In this document: one piece after another, positions 1 through 7,545 of the stretch
How positions within the stretch are numbered: position 1 is the stretch's first letter
Layout of the letters: the number at the start of each line of letters is the position of its first letter
DNA from: Pseudomonadota bacterium
GTDB lineage: Bacteria > Myxococcota_A > UBA796 > SXON01
Reading direction: 5' to 3'
NCBI GenBank assembly: GCA_005776735.1
Contig: SXOM01000665.1
Location: 1-11,617, forward strand
Length of the DNA: 11,617 bases
The notes under the pieces: model-generated
The model's input: only the letters and a program-made list of their open reading frames with translations
What the model was told of the DNA's origin: nothing
Database searches by the model: none
Translations under genes and position numbers: made by a program

Positions 1-203
1 GTGGTGATGGTCTGCTCGGTGTAGTCCCAGCTCACCCCGTCGAGCACGGGCTCGGCCGTGTCGGCGGTGTCGCCGCTGTCGGTGTCGCCCGTGTCGGTGT
101 CGCCCGTGTCGGTGTCGGTGTCGCCGGTGTCGGTGTCGGCGGTGTCGCCGGTCTCCTTGCCGCTGTCGCAGGCGAGGAGGCCCAGAAGGAAGAGGAAGCG
201 CAT
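1..203 (-). CDS. Partial lipoprotein with Asp/Thr/Gly-rich linker (N-terminal 67 residues)
   Basis: The reading frame starts at the ATG at 203-201 and runs off the left edge of the window, so the C-terminus is unseen. The first 12 residues, MRFLFLLGLLAC, are a short lipoprotein signal with lipobox LLAC; Cys12 would be lipidated. Residues 18-49 are a low-complexity linker of DTGDTD-type units, followed by an ordinary sequence (EPVLDGVSWDYTEQ) that probably begins a folded domain. A GAGG ribosome binding site lies 5 nt upstream and only 13 nt separate this start from the stop of the 994-residue gene, so the two are probably cotranscribed. Asp13 follows the lipid Cys; in enterobacteria Asp there favours the inner membrane, but this rule may not hold in this lineage. 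The function is unknown. The linker resembles that of the protein at 10028-11584, which suggests a surface role. Confidence 0.75.
   Translation of the reverse strand, partial: MRFLFLLGLLACDSGKETGDTADTDTGDTDTDTGDTDTGDTDSGDTADTAEPVLDGVSWDYTEQTIT
53..152 (-). repeat. GAC-ACC-rich low-complexity repeat encoding the DTGDTD linker
   Basis: On the minus strand this stretch is an imperfect run of GACACC, GACACG and GGCGAC hexamers, encoding residues 18-50 of the lipoprotein. Such direct repeats can change length by slippage, so linker length may vary between strains. On the plus strand the same run appears as repeated ggtgtcg units. Confidence 0.7.
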
Positions 204-216
204 GTGAACCTCGGGA

Positions 217-3201
217 TTAGGGGCAGGTGCCCTGGCCAGGGGAGGAGCCGGTGGAGCAGGTGGACTTGACCCAGTTGGAGGCCACGTCGCCCGCGGCGAT
301 GCTCGTCTTCTCGATGGACTTTCCGTTGCCGGCGTCGGTCGGGTACGAGTAGGTGTCGATGAGCGAGGCCCCGTCGCTCTCGTACAGGGACAGAGGGTCG
401 TTGGTGGACAGGCCGGAGCCGATGCTCGAGTCGTCGACGGTCAGGATGAGCGCCGAGGACGGGATGGCGGAGTAGTCGCCGGCGTAGTTCACATCGAGGA
501 TGACCGCATACTCACCCGGATCGAGCACGGTGTCGTAGATGTCGGTGAAGCCGAAGATGGTGTCGAGGGCGTCGCCGTCCCAGATCACCATGTACAGCAT
601 GTCGACGGCGGTGCTCCCGTTGTTGTACACCTCGACGAACTCGCCGGTGTTCTCGTCCAGAGGGTTGCTCATGACCTCGGTGATGACGAGGTCGTAGAGC
701 GATTCGGAGGAGGACGACGAGCCGGTCGATACGCAGTTGTCGCCGCCGGGGCTCGACCCGCTGCCGCAGGTGCTCGCCAACCAGTTGTCCGCGGTGTCCA
801 GGCCGCTGGCGATGGACACCCGCTCGATGCTGACCCCGTTGCCGGGGTTGATCGGGTAGAGCAGCGCGTCGACGAGGCTCACCCCGTCGGTCTCGTAGAA
901 GTGGACCTCGTCCTTGACGCCCAGTCCGTTGCCGAGGTTGCTGTCCCCGAGCGTCATGACGACCGCGGCGGCCGGGATCGAGTACTCACCGGCGTACTCG
1001 CTGTCGACGATGACCGCGTACTCGCCGGGCGCCAGCTCGGTGGTACCCCCGCCGAACGAGGCGATGGTGTCGTCTTCGCTGCCGTCGGTGAGGATCATGC
1101 CCGCGAGGTCGATGGTGTCGACGCCGGCGTTGTACAGCTCGATGAACTCGCCCGTGTCTTCGTTGAGGGGGTTGTTCATCACCTCGCTGACGAGGATCGC
1201 CTCGCAGATGCCGCCGGCGCTGCCGTTGAGACGACCCGGGGAGCGACCGCGCACACACGCAGTGGTGGCGGCCTGCCAGTTGGTGGCAACGTCGCCCGCG
1301 GCGTAGTCGATCTTCTCCACCGCGTACCCGTCGCCGGGGTCGGAGGGGAAGCCGTACTTGTCGATGAGCGTGGTGCCGTCGGTCTGGTACAGGTACACCT
1401 TGTCGCTGAGCGACAGGCCGTTGCCGAGGGTGGAGTCGCCCGTGGTCAACAACACGATGTCGGTGGGCAGGTAGTAGTCGTAGGCGTACCCGCGGTCGAG
1501 GATCACCGCGTGTTCGCCGGGGCCGATGACCGTGCTGCCGCCCTGGAAGCCCTCCAGCGTGTCGCTGGAGCGGCTGTCCTTCAGGATGAGCCCGGCGGCG
1601 TCGACCTCGGAGGTGCCGCTGTTGTAGAGCTCGATGTACTCGCCCTGCGCTTCGACCGCGGCATTGGCGAGCACCTCGGTGATGACCAGGGCGCTCGGGT
1701 CGCCCGCCGCCGCGAAGCAGTGGGCCTCGCCGGGCGAAGAGCCGGCCGAGCAGTCGCTGTCGCGCCAGTTGCCGGTGACGTCGCCCACCGTGATGTCGTA
1801 CATCTCCAACGACACGCCGTTGCCGGGGTCGGAGGGGAAGGAGAACGAGCCGATGAGCGTGCTCCCGTCGGTCTCGTAGAGCGATACCGGGTCGCCGGTG
1901 GTGAGGCCGTTGCCCACCTCGGTGTCGCTGGTCGTGACCACCGTGACGCCCGACGGGATGGTGTACCCGGAGGCGTACTCGGGGTCGACGATGACCGCGT
2001 AGGCGCCGGCGGCCAGCGTGGTGCTGCCCGAAGCGTAGGCGGTGAGGGTGTCCACCTCGTCGCCGTCGGTGAGCTTGAGCCCCGAGAGGTCGACCGAGGT
2101 CGTCCCCGCGTTGTAGATCTCGACGAACTCCTGCGTGGACTCGGTGAGCGGGTTGGCCATCACCTCGGTGATGACGAGGTCGTAGACCGACACCGCGTAC
2201 TCGTCCATGCCGACGTCGTAGCCGCTGCCCTGGGGGCGGGACTCGCCCTCACTGTCGACCGCCACGGTGTTGGCGCCCGTCGCGGTGTCGATGCACGGGG
2301 ACAACGCGGTGAGCTTGTAGTTGCCCTCGGCCGCGGCCTCGAAGAGCGGGTCGGCGCTCAGATCGCTCGGGTCGGCCGAGGCGTCGTTGATGTAGTCGGT
2401 GGTGTTGCCCCACACGAGGTTGTACTTCTGCTGCACCGTCGAAGCAGAGTACAGGTCGATCCCGTAGTAGTTGCTGGTGAGGATGTTGTTGGCGACCACC
2501 CAGTCGTACGACGCGCTCGCGTTGGCGATGCCGATGGCCCCGACGAGGTAGGTGGCCGTGGCCGAGAAGCTGTTGGCGATGAACGTGTTGTGGATGAGGT
2601 TGACCCCCTCACCCCCGGAGACGGCCACGCCGCCCGCGGCGTTGCTGCCCACGAGGCTGTTGTACATCGTGAGCCGGCCCGACTCGTAGCTGTACACGCC
2701 GTACCAGTTGTAGCCGAGCGTGACGTCCGACAGCACGAGCCCGTCGGCGCCGGCGGAGTACACGGCGTAGTTGTAGTAGTAGGCCCCGACGTCGTCGAGC
2801 GTGGCGTAGCCGCTGGTGACGGTGACGCCGACGTTGGTGTAGCGGGTGCGCGTGGCCGACCAGGTGGCGTCGACCAGGGTGAAGCTGGAGAGCGTGGTGC
2901 CGGCCGCGGCGCCGCTGAAGGTGACGGTGCCGACGAGGGTTGACTGGCCCTGCCCCGCGCCGTCGACGTTGACGCCCGACTTCATCACGATGTCCTCGGC
3001 GTAGGTGCCGGCGACCACCGACACGGTGTCGCCGGAGCTGGCCGCGTCGATCGCGTCCTGGATCGTGGTGAACATCGCCTTGCCCTCGGCGAAGGCGGCG
3101 TCGTCGAGCTCGGCGCCGGGGGCGACGACCAGGAGCGTCTCGCCGCCGGACGGCGCGCACGCGGTGAAGGCCAACAGGAGCAGGGTGGAGAGGACGCGCA
3201 T
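217..3201 (-). CDS. Exported beta-helix protein with four C-terminal lamin tail domains
   Basis: This 994-residue protein starts at the ATG at 3201-3199. Residues 1-15 (MRVLSTLLLLAFTAC) form a signal peptide; Cys15 in FTAC could be a lipidation site although Phe at -3 is not ideal. Residues about 41-336 look like a right-handed parallel beta-helix: an opening TIQDAIDAASSGDTV, short repeated rungs with NN and GSN turns, and the closing SPCIDTATGA...RPQGSGYDVGMDEY typical of surface beta-helix proteins. Residues 341-994 hold four lamin tail domain units, each opening with (L)VITEVM.NPL and GEF.E.YN.G and ending in SSPG or RSPG with a Cys pair (484/495, 649/666, 812/823, 982/993). There is no MYXO-CTERM, so anchoring would be by the lipid or not at all. 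No clear ribosome binding site is seen. Lamin tail domains in bacteria are usually on secreted proteins; the substrate and role here are unknown. Confidence 0.9.
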   Translation of the reverse strand: MRVLSTLLLLAFTACAPSGGETLLVVAPGAELDDAAFAEGKAMFTTIQDAIDAASSGDTVSVVAGTYAEDIVMKSGVNVDGAGQGQSTLVGTVTFSGAAAGTTLSSFTLVDATWSATRTRYTNVGVTVTSGYATLDDVGAYYYNYAVYSAGADGLVLSDVTLGYNWYGVYSYESGRLTMYNSLVGSNAAGGVAVSGGEGVNLIHNTFIANSFSATATYLVGAIGIANASASYDWVVANNILTSNYYGIDLYSASTVQQKYNLVWGNTTDYINDASADPSDLSADPLFEAAAEGNYKLTALSPCIDTATGANTVAVDSEGESRPQGSGYDVGMDEYAVSVYDLVITEVMANPLTESTQEFVEIYNAGTTSVDLSGLKLTDGDEVDTLTAYASGSTTLAAGAYAVIVDPEYASGYTIPSGVTVVTTSDTEVGNGLTTGDPVSLYETDGSTLIGSFSFPSDPGNGVSLEMYDITVGDVTGNWRDSDCSAGSSPGEAHCFAAAGDPSALVITEVLANAAVEAQGEYIELYNSGTSEVDAAGLILKDSRSSDTLEGFQGGSTVIGPGEHAVILDRGYAYDYYLPTDIVLLTTGDSTLGNGLSLSDKVYLYQTDGTTLIDKYGFPSDPGDGYAVEKIDYAAGDVATNWQAATTACVRGRSPGRLNGSAGGICEAILVSEVMNNPLNEDTGEFIELYNAGVDTIDLAGMILTDGSEDDTIASFGGGTTELAPGEYAVIVDSEYAGEYSIPAAAVVMTLGDSNLGNGLGVKDEVHFYETDGVSLVDALLYPINPGNGVSIERVSIASGLDTADNWLASTCGSGSSPGGDNCVSTGSSSSSESLYDLVITEVMSNPLDENTGEFVEVYNNGSTAVDMLYMVIWDGDALDTIFGFTDIYDTVLDPGEYAVILDVNYAGDYSAIPSSALILTVDDSSIGSGLSTNDPLSLYESDGASLIDTYSYPTDAGNGKSIEKTSIAAGDVASNWVKSTCSTGSSPGQGTCP
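220..2181 (-). repeat. Four tandem lamin-tail-domain units (about 155-165 residues each)
   Basis: The units lie at residues 341-495 (2181-1717), 504-666 (1692-1204), 668-823 (1200-733) and 837-994 (693-220). Shared positions are ITEVM.NPL, GEF.E.YN.G, a DG or DS..DT strand, PGEYAVI.D..YA, the D(S/T)..GNGL turn, LYETDG.SL, a P.DPGNG.S.E segment, A(G)D...NW, and a final C...SSPG...C. The first, third and fourth are closest by eye; the second (VLANAAVEAQGEY, LKDSRSSD) is more divergent. The copies differ enough to be an old duplication rather than a recent expansion. Confidence 0.85.
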
Positions 3202-3270
3202 GATCGAACCGTGCTTTTTGGAGGGGGTGGGCGTCTCACACGGTCGTCAGGAATTTGCAAGCCCAAAAAT
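3202..3270 (-). promoter_or_regulatory. AT-richer intergenic gap, possible promoter of the beta-helix/LTD gene
   Basis: These 69 bases separate the helicase stop from the 994-residue gene. Read on the minus strand they begin with ATTTTTGGGC and contain TTGCAAATT and AAAAAGC, which is notably A/T-rich for this window. TTGCAA could serve as a -35 element but no good -10 hexamer at 17 nt is visible, and there is no Shine-Dalgarno sequence before the ATG. Promoter function is inferred from composition only. Confidence 0.25.
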
Positions 3271-5355
3271 CTACCGGCGGCGGCGGGCTTCGTCCCGGGT
3301 CTGCACCGCGCCGACGCGCACCAGCCGCGACACGATGCTGCCCTCACTGCGGCCGAAGGTGGCGGCGAGCGCGGCCAGGCCGGATCCGGCCTCCCAGGTA
3401 CTGAGCAGCTCCGAATCTTGCTCGATCGTCCAGGCCAGCCCCCCATGCGCGGGCGCGTCTCCCTTGGGCCGCCGAATCGTCCGCGCCACGTCGGTCGGGG
3501 TCGCGGGACCGCGCTGCGAACGCACTCCGCCCAGCAGCTCCCGGTGGAACAGGCTCGGTGTCGCCGGCGGACGCTCCAGCACCACGCGCTCGCTCGCGCG
3601 CGTGATGGCGACGTAGAACGTGCGCCGTTCCTGCTCGAGGAAGGGCGACTGCGGCAGGCCGTCGGGGTGCTCCTCGTTGCCGGGGACGCTCCCGAACTCG
3701 TCGGCGGGAAAACCCCCGTCGAACACGCCGGCGACGAGCACGTAGGGCCATTCGAGCCCCTTGGCCTTGTGGACGGTGCTCGCCCAGACACATTCGGCCG
3801 GCGCACGTCCTTGCTTCAGGTCGAGCGCGTCGACCCGCGCCTCCAGCTCCTCCAGCCGGAACGTCTGCGTGCTCAGCCAGTCCGCCAGGGCCTCGTAGCT
3901 CGATACGGCCTGCGCCTGCGCACGCTCGGAGCGCCCCTTGCTCTTGAGGACGTTGTCGGCGTCGAAGGCCTCGTCGATGCGTTTGATGGCCTCGGCCACG
4001 TCGGGCGCACGCGCGATGTGGTCCAGCGCCCGCCCGAGGCGCCCGAGGCCGTCCACCACGCGGTCGAGCTGCCCCGACCGCCGGTGCCAGCCACGGTCGG
4101 CGAGGTAGGCGCGCACGCCGCCCACGTGGCGGAGGAGCCCCTGCTTGAACGGCTCCCCCTTGACGTAGTCCACGCCCGCACGCGCGAGCAACCAGAAGTG
4201 CTCTGGACGCTCCAATTCGTCCCGAATCGCCGCGCGGGCGACCACCCGCACGAGGTCCGGTCCCGGTCCGCGTTGCAGGAGGCCCGCGTCCTCGGTCTGT
4301 ACCGGCAGGCCCGCGCGCGCGAGCGCCGACAACGCCCGCACCCCCTCGGCCCGACTGCGGTAGAGCACCGCGAGCTGGGACGGTTGTACGCCGGCGTCGA
4401 GCAGGCGCCGCAGGCCCGCCCCGAGCTCGCCGCAGGCTTCGACGACGCCCGGCGCGGCCCCCGCCGGGACCACCGTGGCGGCGGAGCGCTCCCGGTTGTG
4501 GACGATCACCGCGTTGGCCGCCTGCGCGAGGCGACCCCCGAGCCGGAAGCTGACCGAGAGCGGCAAGCGCTCGGTGGGCCGCGACGGGAAAATCCGCTCG
4601 AACTCACGAAAGTAGCGAGGATGGGAGCCGCACCACTCGTTGATGCCCTGGTCCTCGTCGCCCACCACGAGCAACCGGGTTTCGGGCCCGGCGACCCGTT
4701 GCAACAGCTCGACCCGCGCGGGGTTGGTGTCCTGGAACTCGTCGACGAGCAGGTGCGCCGGTGGGGGGTCGACCGCGCCGCCCCGGCGGAGCACCCCGAC
4801 CGCGGTGTAGGCGAGGTCGCCCAGGCCGAGCCGCACGCCGTCCTCCGCCTGTCGCAGCTCTTCGTGGATGCGGTAGGCCTCGACCAGCGCCGGATTGGAC
4901 GGGAACCGTGCACGCGCCGGGACCACGAGGTGGGCCTTCCAGAACGACACCGCCCGCTCGACGTCCTCGGCGTCGTCGACCTGGTCGCGCACCTGCCGGT
5001 GCGCCTCGTGGATGCGGCGCCGCGGCCCGCCTTCGCCCTCGTCCACCCACAGGCGCCGCGTGAGGCCACGCTCCTCCGCCCGCTTCAGCAAGCGCAGCGC
5101 GAACGCGTCGAAGGTGTGCACCTGCACCGCCCCCGGCACCCCGAGCGCGTCGAGCCGTGCGCGCAGCGTGTCGCGTACCGCCCGGTTGAACATGAGCACC
5201 TGGATCGCGCCCGGCGCCACCCCGCGCCCGACCAGCGCCGCGACCCGGTACGCGAGGGTGGTGGTCTTGCCCGACCCGGGCACCGCGCGCACCAACAGGT
5301 GCACGTCGCCGGCGTGCTCGACGACCGCCCGCTGTTCGGCGGTGAGTGTCAGCAT
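3271..5355 (-). CDS. UvrD/Rep-family superfamily 1 DNA helicase with C-terminal HTH-like tail
   Basis: This 694-residue protein is a 3'-5' SF1A helicase by family resemblance. Visible motifs in order: Q motif LTAEQRAVV (4-12), Walker A AVPGSGKTTT (24-33), Ia VLMFNRA (53-59), TFDAFALRLL, motif II LLVDEFQDTN (202-211), motif III VVGDEDQGINEWCGS (230-244), motif IV LSVSFRLGG, motif V STVHKAKGLEWPYVL (526-540), and motif VI RRTFYVAITRASERVVL (577-593). Length is close to that of UvrD/PcrA. Residues about 641-694 (WTIEQDSELL...LAATFGRSEGSIVSRLVRVG) look like a small Myb/HTH-type DNA-binding tail. Start choice: ATG 5355-5353 immediately precedes the Q motif and overlaps the methyltransferase stop by 7 nt (ATGCTGA), which indicates translational coupling; a longer frame to 5811 is only antisense-free overlap with that gene. 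Motif III is unusual, with N and C where Y and R are normal. The role could be repair, or a partner of the methylase. Confidence 0.9.
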   Translation of the reverse strand: MLTLTAEQRAVVEHAGDVHLLVRAVPGSGKTTTLAYRVAALVGRGVAPGAIQVLMFNRAVRDTLRARLDALGVPGAVQVHTFDAFALRLLKRAEERGLTRRLWVDEGEGGPRRRIHEAHRQVRDQVDDAEDVERAVSFWKAHLVVPARARFPSNPALVEAYRIHEELRQAEDGVRLGLGDLAYTAVGVLRRGGAVDPPPAHLLVDEFQDTNPARVELLQRVAGPETRLLVVGDEDQGINEWCGSHPRYFREFERIFPSRPTERLPLSVSFRLGGRLAQAANAVIVHNRERSAATVVPAGAAPGVVEACGELGAGLRRLLDAGVQPSQLAVLYRSRAEGVRALSALARAGLPVQTEDAGLLQRGPGPDLVRVVARAAIRDELERPEHFWLLARAGVDYVKGEPFKQGLLRHVGGVRAYLADRGWHRRSGQLDRVVDGLGRLGRALDHIARAPDVAEAIKRIDEAFDADNVLKSKGRSERAQAQAVSSYEALADWLSTQTFRLEELEARVDALDLKQGRAPAECVWASTVHKAKGLEWPYVLVAGVFDGGFPADEFGSVPGNEEHPDGLPQSPFLEQERRTFYVAITRASERVVLERPPATPSLFHRELLGGVRSQRGPATPTDVARTIRRPKGDAPAHGGLAWTIEQDSELLSTWEAGSGLAALAATFGRSEGSIVSRLVRVGAVQTRDEARRRR
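3274..3435 (-). other. C-terminal HTH-like domain of the helicase
   Basis: Residues 641-694 of the helicase read as W..EQD..LL..W..G..L..LA..FGRS.GSI.SRL.R.G, the pattern of small helix-turn-helix modules appended to various bacterial helicases and nucleases. It is followed by an Arg-rich end (RRRR). It probably binds DNA or a partner. This is a domain inside the helicase gene, not a separate gene. Confidence 0.6.
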
Positions 5356-6182
5356 GGGGCCAGGTATCGCGACAGTCGGGTACGCATGACGGCCACCGCG
5401 TCGGCGTTGTCGTCGATGAGCGTGGCGAAACGCCCGTTTCGCGCCGCGGCCTCGCCCGTGGTGCCGCTGCCGGCGAAGAAGTCCAGCACGCGGTCGCCGG
5501 GGTTGGAGTGCACCCGCACGATCCGCTCCAGGATCTTCACCGGCTTCTGCGTGGGGTACCCCGTCTTCTCGCGACCGGTGGGGCTCACGATCGTGTGCCA
5601 CCACACGTCGGTCGGCGTCTTTCCGCGTGCGGCCTTCTCGGGCCCCACCAACCCCGGCGCCAGGTAGGGCACCCGGTCGATGTCGTCGTACCGGTAGGTG
5701 TACCGCCGAGGATCCTTCGCGTACCACAAGATCGTGTCGTGCTTGGGCGACCAGCGTTTGCGGCTCCGGCCGCCGTAGTCGTAGGCCCAGACGAGCTCGT
5801 TGACAAAACACCGCCGCCCGAAGACCTGGTCGGCGAGGACCTTGGCGTAGTGCACCTCGCGATAGTCCAGGTGCAGAAAGAAGCTGCCCGTGGGCGTCAA
5901 CAGCCGACGCGCGTGCTCCAGCCGCGGCTCGAGGAACGCGAGGTAGTCGTCGAAACAGTCGGCGTACGACCTGGAGCCGAGCCGCAGCTGGTGGTACCGG
6001 TCACCACGGAAGCCGACGCGGGCGCCAGCCGCGTCGCGCACCACCCGCGTCTGCTCGCGCTCTTGCGCCCGCCCGGTGTTGAACGGCGGGTCGATGTACA
6101 CCAGCTCGAACGACCCGTCGGGCAGCGTGGGCAGGAGCTCGGCGTTGTCGCCGTGGAGGAGGGTGATCAGCGCCGGGCCCAC
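5349..6182 (-). CDS. Beta-class DNA methyltransferase (adenine-N6 or cytosine-N4)
   Basis: The 277-residue protein transfers methyl groups from S-adenosylmethionine to an exocyclic amino group of a DNA base. Motif IV is DPPFNTG (31-37); the SAM-binding motif I, LDFFAGSGTTG (233-243), comes after it, preceded by YPTQKP (209-214, motif X). The DPPF-first, FAGSG-last order is that of the beta class. The middle region (REVHYAKVLADQVFG, WAYDYGGRSRKRWSPKHDTILWYAKDP) would hold target recognition. The start is a GTG (6182-6180): an in-frame TAG lies four codons upstream and AGGGG sits 3 nt before it, so no earlier start is possible. No restriction endonuclease is adjacent, so it appears solitary. 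From memory, close relatives with this layout are common as stand-alone enzymes in actinobacteria; the recognition site cannot be read from sequence. It overlaps the helicase start by 7 nt. Confidence 0.92.
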   Translation of the reverse strand: MGPALITLLHGDNAELLPTLPDGSFELVYIDPPFNTGRAQEREQTRVVRDAAGARVGFRGDRYHQLRLGSRSYADCFDDYLAFLEPRLEHARRLLTPTGSFFLHLDYREVHYAKVLADQVFGRRCFVNELVWAYDYGGRSRKRWSPKHDTILWYAKDPRRYTYRYDDIDRVPYLAPGLVGPEKAARGKTPTDVWWHTIVSPTGREKTGYPTQKPVKILERIVRVHSNPGDRVLDFFAGSGTTGEAAARNGRFATLIDDNADAVAVMRTRLSRYLAPC

Positions 6183-6288
6183 GCGCCCCTGCTACCCGGC
6201 GGCGCCGCCCGAGGCGACGACCCCGAGGGCGGCGGCCCGCGACCGTCCGCACGTCGGGCGGAGGCCGGCGGCCGCCGCGGCCGCCAGG
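6183..6288. other. Intergenic gap between sat 3' end and methyltransferase 5' end
   Basis: These 106 bases are almost pure G/C. They hold the hairpin at 6267-6285 and must contain the methyltransferase promoter unless that gene is read through from sat. No convincing -35/-10 pair is visible. Both flanking genes are leftward. Confidence 0.5.
6267..6285 (-). terminator. GC-rich hairpin just after sat, possible terminator
   Basis: A perfect 7-bp inverted repeat, GGCGGCC (6267-6273) and GGCCGCC (6279-6285), with a 5-nt loop begins 3 nt beyond the sat stop codon. It lacks a downstream T-tract on the minus strand, so it is not a canonical intrinsic terminator; it may protect the 3' end or attenuate read-through into the methyltransferase. 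Confidence 0.35.
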
Positions 6289-7545
6289 TCAGGCGCCCTT
6301 GGCGCGGTACGCTTCGATCAACACGTCGGCGACGTCGCCGCGGATGATCCGCGCGTCGGGGCGCTGCCCGCCCACCAGTTGTTCGCGCATCTTGGTGCCC
6401 GAGATGCTGTAGGGCTCCTCGCCCTTGTGGTTCTCGGTCAGGTCGACCCGGGCGATGCTCTCGTAGTAGGCGGCGAACCCGACCTTGACCGGGCGCGTGG
6501 CCAGCTCCCCGGGGAGCTTGTCGAAGATCTCCTGCGCGTCGAAGTCGCCCCAGATGGCGGACTTGTCGAAGTACGGCGCGTCGGCGTGCTTGCGGCCGAT
6601 GACGATGTGGCTGAACCCGTGGTTCTGCCGGTAGATGCTGTGCATGATCGCCTCGGAGGGGCCGCCGTAGAACATCTTCATGTCCAGGCACACCAGCTCG
6701 AAGACGTCGTTGAGATCGTAGCCGACCTTGTCCCACAGCCCGCGGTCGCTGTCGCCCTCGCCGAGCAGGCGACGGTCGCGCAGCATGCGGTACGTCTTCA
6801 CGCGGGTGGACGCGTCGACATCGTCGTTCTTGAGCTGGCCGACCAGGGGGTTGAGCACGACGCCGGCGTAGTGGCCGGCGCGGGTGAGCGACTCGACCCC
6901 GTAGACCAGCGCGTACTCGTGGGCGCGGTGCAGCGGGTTGCGCGTCTGGAACGCCAGGGCCGCCGTGAAGCCGCGCTCGGCGATCATCTGCCGCGTGCGG
7001 GCGGGCGAGTACAGCAGGTCGCCGTACTCGGTGTTGCGGCGCGCGGGGAGCACTCGGAGCTCGCCGCCGACGAGCGTGCCGCGCTCGTCGCCGGTGGCGA
7101 TGGCCGCGCCCGGGTGGTCCAGGCGGGCGGTGCCGTACACCTGCTCGACGTAGCGCTGCTTGTTCCAGGCGAAAACACTGTTGATGGCGATCGTGCCGAA
7201 GACCGCGCCGGTGCTGTCGACCAGGGCGGCGACCACGCCGGGCTTGAGCGCGGCGGCCTCGGCCTCGGTGACCGGGAGGCCGAACGGGATGGCCCACGCG
7301 TACTTCACGCCGTTGCGCACCACGTTCTTGTGGTCGAGCACGTGGTTGTAGGTGGCCTCGTCCATGAAGCCGGTGAGCGGGCTCAGCGTGCCGTCCGCGA
7401 TGCGGTAGACGACGCTCAGGTCGGCATCGGTGACCGCGATGCGCGGCATGGCCGCCGCTCCGGCGAGGAGCGCAGACTTCTGGTTGAAGCGCAGGAAACG
7501 GTCGACGGGAGCGTCGAGACCGCCGTGGACGGGGACGAGGGCCAT
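6289..7545 (-). CDS. sat: Sulfate adenylyltransferase (ATP sulfurylase)
   Basis: The 418-residue enzyme forms adenosine 5'-phosphosulfate and pyrophosphate from ATP and sulfate in the cytoplasm, the first step of sulfate activation. Residues 1-160 are the PUA-like N-terminal domain (LSPLTGFMDEATYNHVL at 54-70). The catalytic domain carries QTRNPLHRAHE (200-210), which contains the nucleotide-binding HxxH-type motif, then VIGRKHADAP (315-324), WGDFDAQEIF and YSISGTKMRE (379-388). Length fits the stand-alone homo-oligomeric Sat; there is no fused APS kinase. The ATG at 7545-7543 has a GGAG site 7 nt upstream (7553-7556). It is divergent from the aminotransferase, with 51 bp between the starts. 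No cysNDHIJ, apr or dsr genes are visible, so assimilatory or dissimilatory use cannot be settled. The usual GRDHAG loop is GRKHAD here. Confidence 0.96.
   Translation of the reverse strand: MALVPVHGGLDAPVDRFLRFNQKSALLAGAAAMPRIAVTDADLSVVYRIADGTLSPLTGFMDEATYNHVLDHKNVVRNGVKYAWAIPFGLPVTEAEAAALKPGVVAALVDSTGAVFGTIAINSVFAWNKQRYVEQVYGTARLDHPGAAIATGDERGTLVGGELRVLPARRNTEYGDLLYSPARTRQMIAERGFTAALAFQTRNPLHRAHEYALVYGVESLTRAGHYAGVVLNPLVGQLKNDDVDASTRVKTYRMLRDRRLLGEGDSDRGLWDKVGYDLNDVFELVCLDMKMFYGGPSEAIMHSIYRQNHGFSHIVIGRKHADAPYFDKSAIWGDFDAQEIFDKLPGELATRPVKVGFAAYYESIARVDLTENHKGEEPYSISGTKMREQLVGGQRPDARIIRGDVADVLIEAYRAKGA

Noticed and set aside
53..152. Tandem ggtgtcg units as a CRISPR or noncoding satellite
   Set aside because: The units are 6-nt codon-pair repeats in frame with a lipoprotein linker, with no spacers.
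901..2943. 680-codon open frame on the plus strand opposite the beta-helix/LTD gene
   Set aside because: It is antisense to a protein with clear domains and repeats; its translation is Val/Gly/Arg/Asp-rich with no motif, as expected of a GC-rich shadow frame.
3208..3244. ACCGTG...CACGGT inverted repeat as a terminator after the helicase
   Set aside because: Only 6 bp with a 25-nt loop and no T-tract; too weak.
3211..5667. 818-codon open frame on the plus strand opposite the helicase
   Set aside because: The opposite strand encodes all helicase motifs in order; the plus frame has Arg/Pro/Ala-rich composition and no recognisable domain.
5356..5811. Extension of the helicase frame upstream to a start at 5811
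   Set aside because: The extra 152 residues overlap the methyltransferase in another frame and have low-complexity shadow composition; the Q motif begins right at ATG 5355.
3271..6182. Complete restriction-modification system
   Set aside because: There is a methyltransferase but no nuclease motif in the adjacent proteins; the helicase is UvrD-type, not a type I or III restriction subunit.
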